DNA of 8,964 nucleotides from an uncultured Bacteroidota bacterium. Lineage in GTDB: Bacteria > Bacteroidota > Bacteroidia > 2-12-FULL-35-15. Positions 6,512 to 8,964 of this stretch are shown piece after piece (within the stretch, counting starts at the first letter, position 1; each line of letters opens with the position of its first letter). The stretch lies in contig CAIRRW010000392.1 of NCBI GenBank assembly GCA_903881065.1, forward strand, positions 1-8,964, in the 5' to 3' direction. Position numbers and translations under genes: made by a program. The notes beneath the pieces were generated by a model, which saw nothing but the letters and a program-made list of their open reading frames with translations, was not told where the DNA came from and searched no databases.

Positions 6512-8395
6512 TTAATCCCAAAATCTCCAGCTTATACCAAACTTAAACAATCGGTCGTTCATTGGATAGTGAGGAGTAATCATATAGGTGTTGCCCATAA
6601 AACCGCTGTTTACATGGTCAACCTTAACAAACACCCGTACCGCTTTTATTCTGGCATTTAAAAACACATCTATAAAAGGATAATTGCCATATTTCTTTTC
6701 CGACTGAAGATAAAACTCACCTGTAGCAGGCATATACGCATCTGCATAATATGCTGAAGAATAATTGACACCGGCTCCTATCTGCAAATGCAATGCACCT
6801 TTGAATAAATCATTTTCATAATACAATGAATGATTCAAAACAAATGTCGGCACACGTATCACCATTGAATCGGGAACATATTGATAGATTATTGTATTGT
6901 TAAGATGCCAGTTTAACAGTTTGAAGTCCTTCTTTACAAAAGCTGTAAACAATGGTATCTGTCCTTTAAACTCTCTTGCTAAAGCATAATTATCAAAGTA
7001 AAGAACATTGTTGTACACTTTAAAATCTGCTCCAATATCAAATTTATATTTCTTTATTTCAGCATCGCCACCAATGCGCCACATCTGTGTTTTGTCAAAG
7101 TTGTTGCTCCATTTAAAGTTATTTGATAAATATCTGTTGTAAATAAAATCAGGAGCGCTGGACTGTATATTTCCACTCAATGTAACTGTCAGCAGGCTAT
7201 CTGCAAGTTTCTTTCTTAATACAATACTTGCATTATAATCGCCACTGTTATACCCGCTCAGCACATATTTGCCGCTTAATCTCCACCAGAATTTATTATT
7301 GGAATACGTATTATATAGTGCAGCATTCACCATAATATTGTTGAAAGTTGTATCAATCTCCCGCTGTTTAATTTTTACGAACTCATCTTTTATACCTGCA
7401 CTATAACCAATCATATCTTGCAAGCCTCTGTGCAAGCCATTGTCAACGCGTTTCCATTCCAATTCATTTCCTAATTTATAAGTATAGGTGGTATCAAATG
7501 TTTTGATGGAATCGGAACGATAATAAAAATTCCTGTAAAATCCATCTGTCAATGCATCATCTTCATACATCATTGATTCATCCTCGAATGAAGAGGTAAG
7601 CACTAATCTACTGCCGGGTATTATACTTCCTGATGTTGTGGTATCATTACTTTTTCTACCGAAATTGAGATACTGTTTTATGGTGGCACTCTTACTTTTT
7701 ACACTGCGTTTAGATAAAGAAAGATTCATGCCTACGCTCGAAATTTGTGTGTTGGCAACTCCTGCATTTTCAAATGTAGAATCATTTTTAACGCCTCCAT
7801 TTTCACCATTCCTGCAACTATTATAAATAACACTTGCCAAAAGCCAGTACCTGTTTTTCTTGCTTTTATAATTGGAAGATACAGCCAAAAAGTTATCAAG
7901 TGTTTTTTGTTGTACGTATGTTCCTTCGCTTCTTATACGGGAAAAGTTAACGGTAACATTCCAATTCTTTTTTATGTTGTAGGAGAATGTCATTTTAAAA
8001 ACACCTTCCTTCTTGGTACCTGCTACATAAAACAAATCGGAGAAAGGAGAGCGTGTATTATAAAATTTAAGATTTTCGGGAGTATAAAAATAGTTGCGAC
8101 AATTGTTTTTCCAGTAATTAAATCCTACGCCATACTGGTTTTGAGGTTGCGTATAAAACAAATCGGAGATGGGCAAACCTACATTGCCTAAGTTATATTT
8201 TGGAAGATAATTTTGAAATCCTGTAAGTGAATTATCAATGGTACTCGATGAATCAGCATATTCGAAACCGGTAGCCGAAAAATAATGCGTAATGCCATTT
8301 GCTCTGAAATATTTCGCAGTATCGCCATTTCCTGCAACCAATAATGCAGGAAGGAAGAGGAAGGAAATTGATAGAATTTTAAAAAATCGAAACAT
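6512..8395 (-). CDS. Putative porin, large outer-membrane beta-barrel (Porin_10-like)
   Basis: This 627-residue protein has a signal peptide (MFRFFKILSISFLFLPALLVA, cleavage near residue 21-22). The mature part is almost entirely amphipathic beta-strands and ends in a strand DRLFKFGISWRFWD, the closing pattern of Bacteroidota barrels. The N-terminal third carries features I associate with the Bacteroidota 'putative porin' family: YNLGNVGLPISDLFY (67-81), FYNTRSPFSDLFYVAG (111-126), ITHYFSATGF (35-44), and FSRIRSEGTYVQQKTLDNFL (151-170). By family knowledge it would sit in the outer membrane, but its substrate is unknown. SDLFY occurs twice, 42 residues apart, with a matching 17-base DNA repeat. 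Cysteines C99 and C194 are in similar NxCRN contexts. It is monocistronic: convergent with the ATPase (36 bases between stops) and preceded by its own promoter-like box. No truncation is visible. Confidence 0.82.
   Translation of the reverse strand: MFRFFKILSISFLFLPALLVAGNGDTAKYFRANGITHYFSATGFEYADSSSTIDNSLTGFQNYLPKYNLGNVGLPISDLFYTQPQNQYGVGFNYWKNNCRNYFYTPENLKFYNTRSPFSDLFYVAGTKKEGVFKMTFSYNIKKNWNVTVNFSRIRSEGTYVQQKTLDNFLAVSSNYKSKKNRYWLLASVIYNSCRNGENGGVKNDSTFENAGVANTQISSVGMNLSLSKRSVKSKSATIKQYLNFGRKSNDTTTSGSIIPGSRLVLTSSFEDESMMYEDDALTDGFYRNFYYRSDSIKTFDTTYTYKLGNELEWKRVDNGLHRGLQDMIGYSAGIKDEFVKIKQREIDTTFNNIMVNAALYNTYSNNKFWWRLSGKYVLSGYNSGDYNASIVLRKKLADSLLTVTLSGNIQSSAPDFIYNRYLSNNFKWSNNFDKTQMWRIGGDAEIKKYKFDIGADFKVYNNVLYFDNYALAREFKGQIPLFTAFVKKDFKLLNWHLNNTIIYQYVPDSMVIRVPTFVLNHSLYYENDLFKGALHLQIGAGVNYSSAYYADAYMPATGEFYLQSEKKYGNYPFIDVFLNARIKAVRVFVKVDHVNSGFMGNTYMITPHYPMNDRLFKFGISWRFWD
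8027..8169 (-). repeat. 17-base direct repeat pair inside the porin gene
   Basis: ATAAAACAAATCGGAGA (+ strand) occurs exactly at 8027-8043 and 8153-8169, 126 bases (42 codons) apart and in the same phase. Both copies encode the SDLFY core of two successive strand segments. It looks like an internal duplication of a structural unit, or convergence on a shared motif, not a mobile repeat. Confidence 0.7.
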
Positions 8396-8414
8396 CTCTT
8401 TTATTAAAAGCGAA

Positions 8415-8422
8415 CAAAAGTA
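8415..8422 (-). promoter_or_regulatory. Candidate -7 promoter box for the porin gene
   Basis: On the minus strand TACTTTTG matches the Bacteroidota -7 consensus TAnnTTTG exactly, 19 bases before the porin ATG at 8395. No clear TTG/TTTG -33 element was found at the usual distance upstream, so the assignment rests on the -7 box and its position alone. Confidence 0.4.
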
Positions 8423-8510
8423 ACATTAATAAAAATAATGACCACTAGGTACTGATATAAGATTAGTTGATTTCGACTGGAACGCTATTTTACAACAAGG
8501 AATACAAGGT

Positions 8511-8546
8511 GTCAATAAAAAAAGCGTAGCCATGGGGCTACGCTTT
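8511..8546 (-). terminator. Strong intrinsic terminator of the SRPBCC gene
   Basis: AAAGCGTAGCC (8521-8531) and GGCTACGCTTT (8536-8546) form a perfect 11-bp stem around a 4-base loop. On the minus strand the hairpin is followed by a run of seven T (the A-run 8517-8523, shared in part with the stem) and then ATTG. It starts 25 bases after the SRPBCC stop at 8572-8574, exactly where that transcript should end. It is the clearest terminator in the window and insulates the downstream porin gene. Confidence 0.88.
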
Positions 8547-8571
8547 AAGTGGTTTTTACAAGCTAATGAAA

Positions 8572-8964
8572 TTAAGCATCCGGTATTATCGGCTCTACTA
8601 ATTTCAATAATTTCTCCAACGAATCCTGCCAGCCTAAATAACACATTTCTGGCGGTATTACCGAAGGAATGCCCTCTTGAATGATTTTAATTTCGGTGCC
8701 GCAAATAACTTTCTTGAACCAAACGGAAGTAGTCATTTCACCTGGCATATTCGGGTCGTCAAATTTATCAGAGTACTTTAAAAATTCATTAGGTTTTATA
8801 TCCAAAAATTTTCCGGCAAATGAGTTTTCTTTTCCTGATGAAAAATTGATAAAAGACATTTTAAAACTTCCGCCTATTCGTGCATCCATTTCATGAACTA
8901 CGCTTAAAAACCCATAAGGTGGCATCCAAAATGATAAAGCATTAGGTTCAATAAAGGCACGATA
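8572..8964 (-). CDS. SRPBCC/AHSA1-type domain protein, N-terminus outside window
   Basis: The frame stays open from the TAA at 8572-8574 to the right edge (130 residues), so the ATG at 8925 is internal. The residues before it, YRAFIEPNALSFWMPPYGF, match the family's usual opening (VYRAWTDPELLxxWWxPxGF). About 10-15 residues are probably missing. The domain shows the SRPBCC helix-grip layout: conserved ARIGGSFKMSF (residues 28-38 of the visible part), a middle strand region FLDIKPNEFLKYSDKF, and the C-terminal GWQDSLEKLLKLVE helix that closes the ligand cavity. Members relate to the C-terminal domain of Hsp90 activator Aha1, but small bacterial members are mostly uncharacterised, ligand-binding or toxin-antitoxin-neighbour proteins, and no specific function can be given. 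A strong terminator follows; any upstream partner lies beyond the window. Confidence 0.85.
   Translation of the reverse strand, partial: YRAFIEPNALSFWMPPYGFLSVVHEMDARIGGSFKMSFINFSSGKENSFAGKFLDIKPNEFLKYSDKFDDPNMPGEMTTSVWFKKVICGTEIKIIQEGIPSVIPPEMCYLGWQDSLEKLLKLVEPIIPDA

Noticed and set aside
7745..8191. 148-codon open frame on the + strand opposite the porin gene
   Set aside because: It is antisense to a well-supported barrel gene, has no family resemblance and no start context, and looks like a shadow of the coding strand.
1..8964. CRISPR array, insertion sequence, tRNA or rRNA
   Set aside because: No regularly spaced repeats, transposase motifs, terminal inverted repeats or cloverleaf sequences were seen on either strand.

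Overview
The window is AT-rich and looks like a chromosomal segment of a member of the Bacteroidota. Three things support this: a gene resembling the type IX secretion component PorQ directly followed by cmk, a large outer-membrane barrel of the Bacteroidota 'putative porin' kind, and matches to the Bacteroidota -7 promoter consensus (TAnnTTTG) upstream of some genes. I see no mobile element, CRISPR array, tRNA, rRNA or phage gene.

Layout from left to right. (1) Positions 1-1272 (+): the 3' end of a probable outer-membrane beta-barrel gene, 9 bases before a lipoprotein alpha/beta-hydrolase of the Bem46/ABHD13 type. (2) Positions 1273-1561: a convergent intergenic stretch with a few weak hairpins and no gene. 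(3) Positions 1562-1954 (-): a small VOC/glyoxalase-fold protein, divergent from (4) 2071-3833 (+): porQ then cmk, 5 bases apart. (5) Positions 3953-6475 (+): a P3B (MgtA-like) magnesium-type P-type ATPase whose reading frame carries one in-frame TAA just before the TGES loop and is otherwise complete. (6) Positions 6512-8395 (-): a 627-residue putative porin, convergent with the ATPase. (7) Positions 8572-8964 (-): an SRPBCC/AHSA1-type protein running off the right edge, followed by a strong intrinsic terminator.

The genes are mostly unrelated housekeeping and envelope functions, not one pathway. The two functional couplings visible are porQ-cmk (close spacing, same strand) and the barrel-lipoprotein pair at the left edge. 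I do not see a new multi-gene system. The observations most worth checking are the single nonsense codon in an otherwise intact transporter gene, and the perfect 8-bp inverted repeat in its leader.
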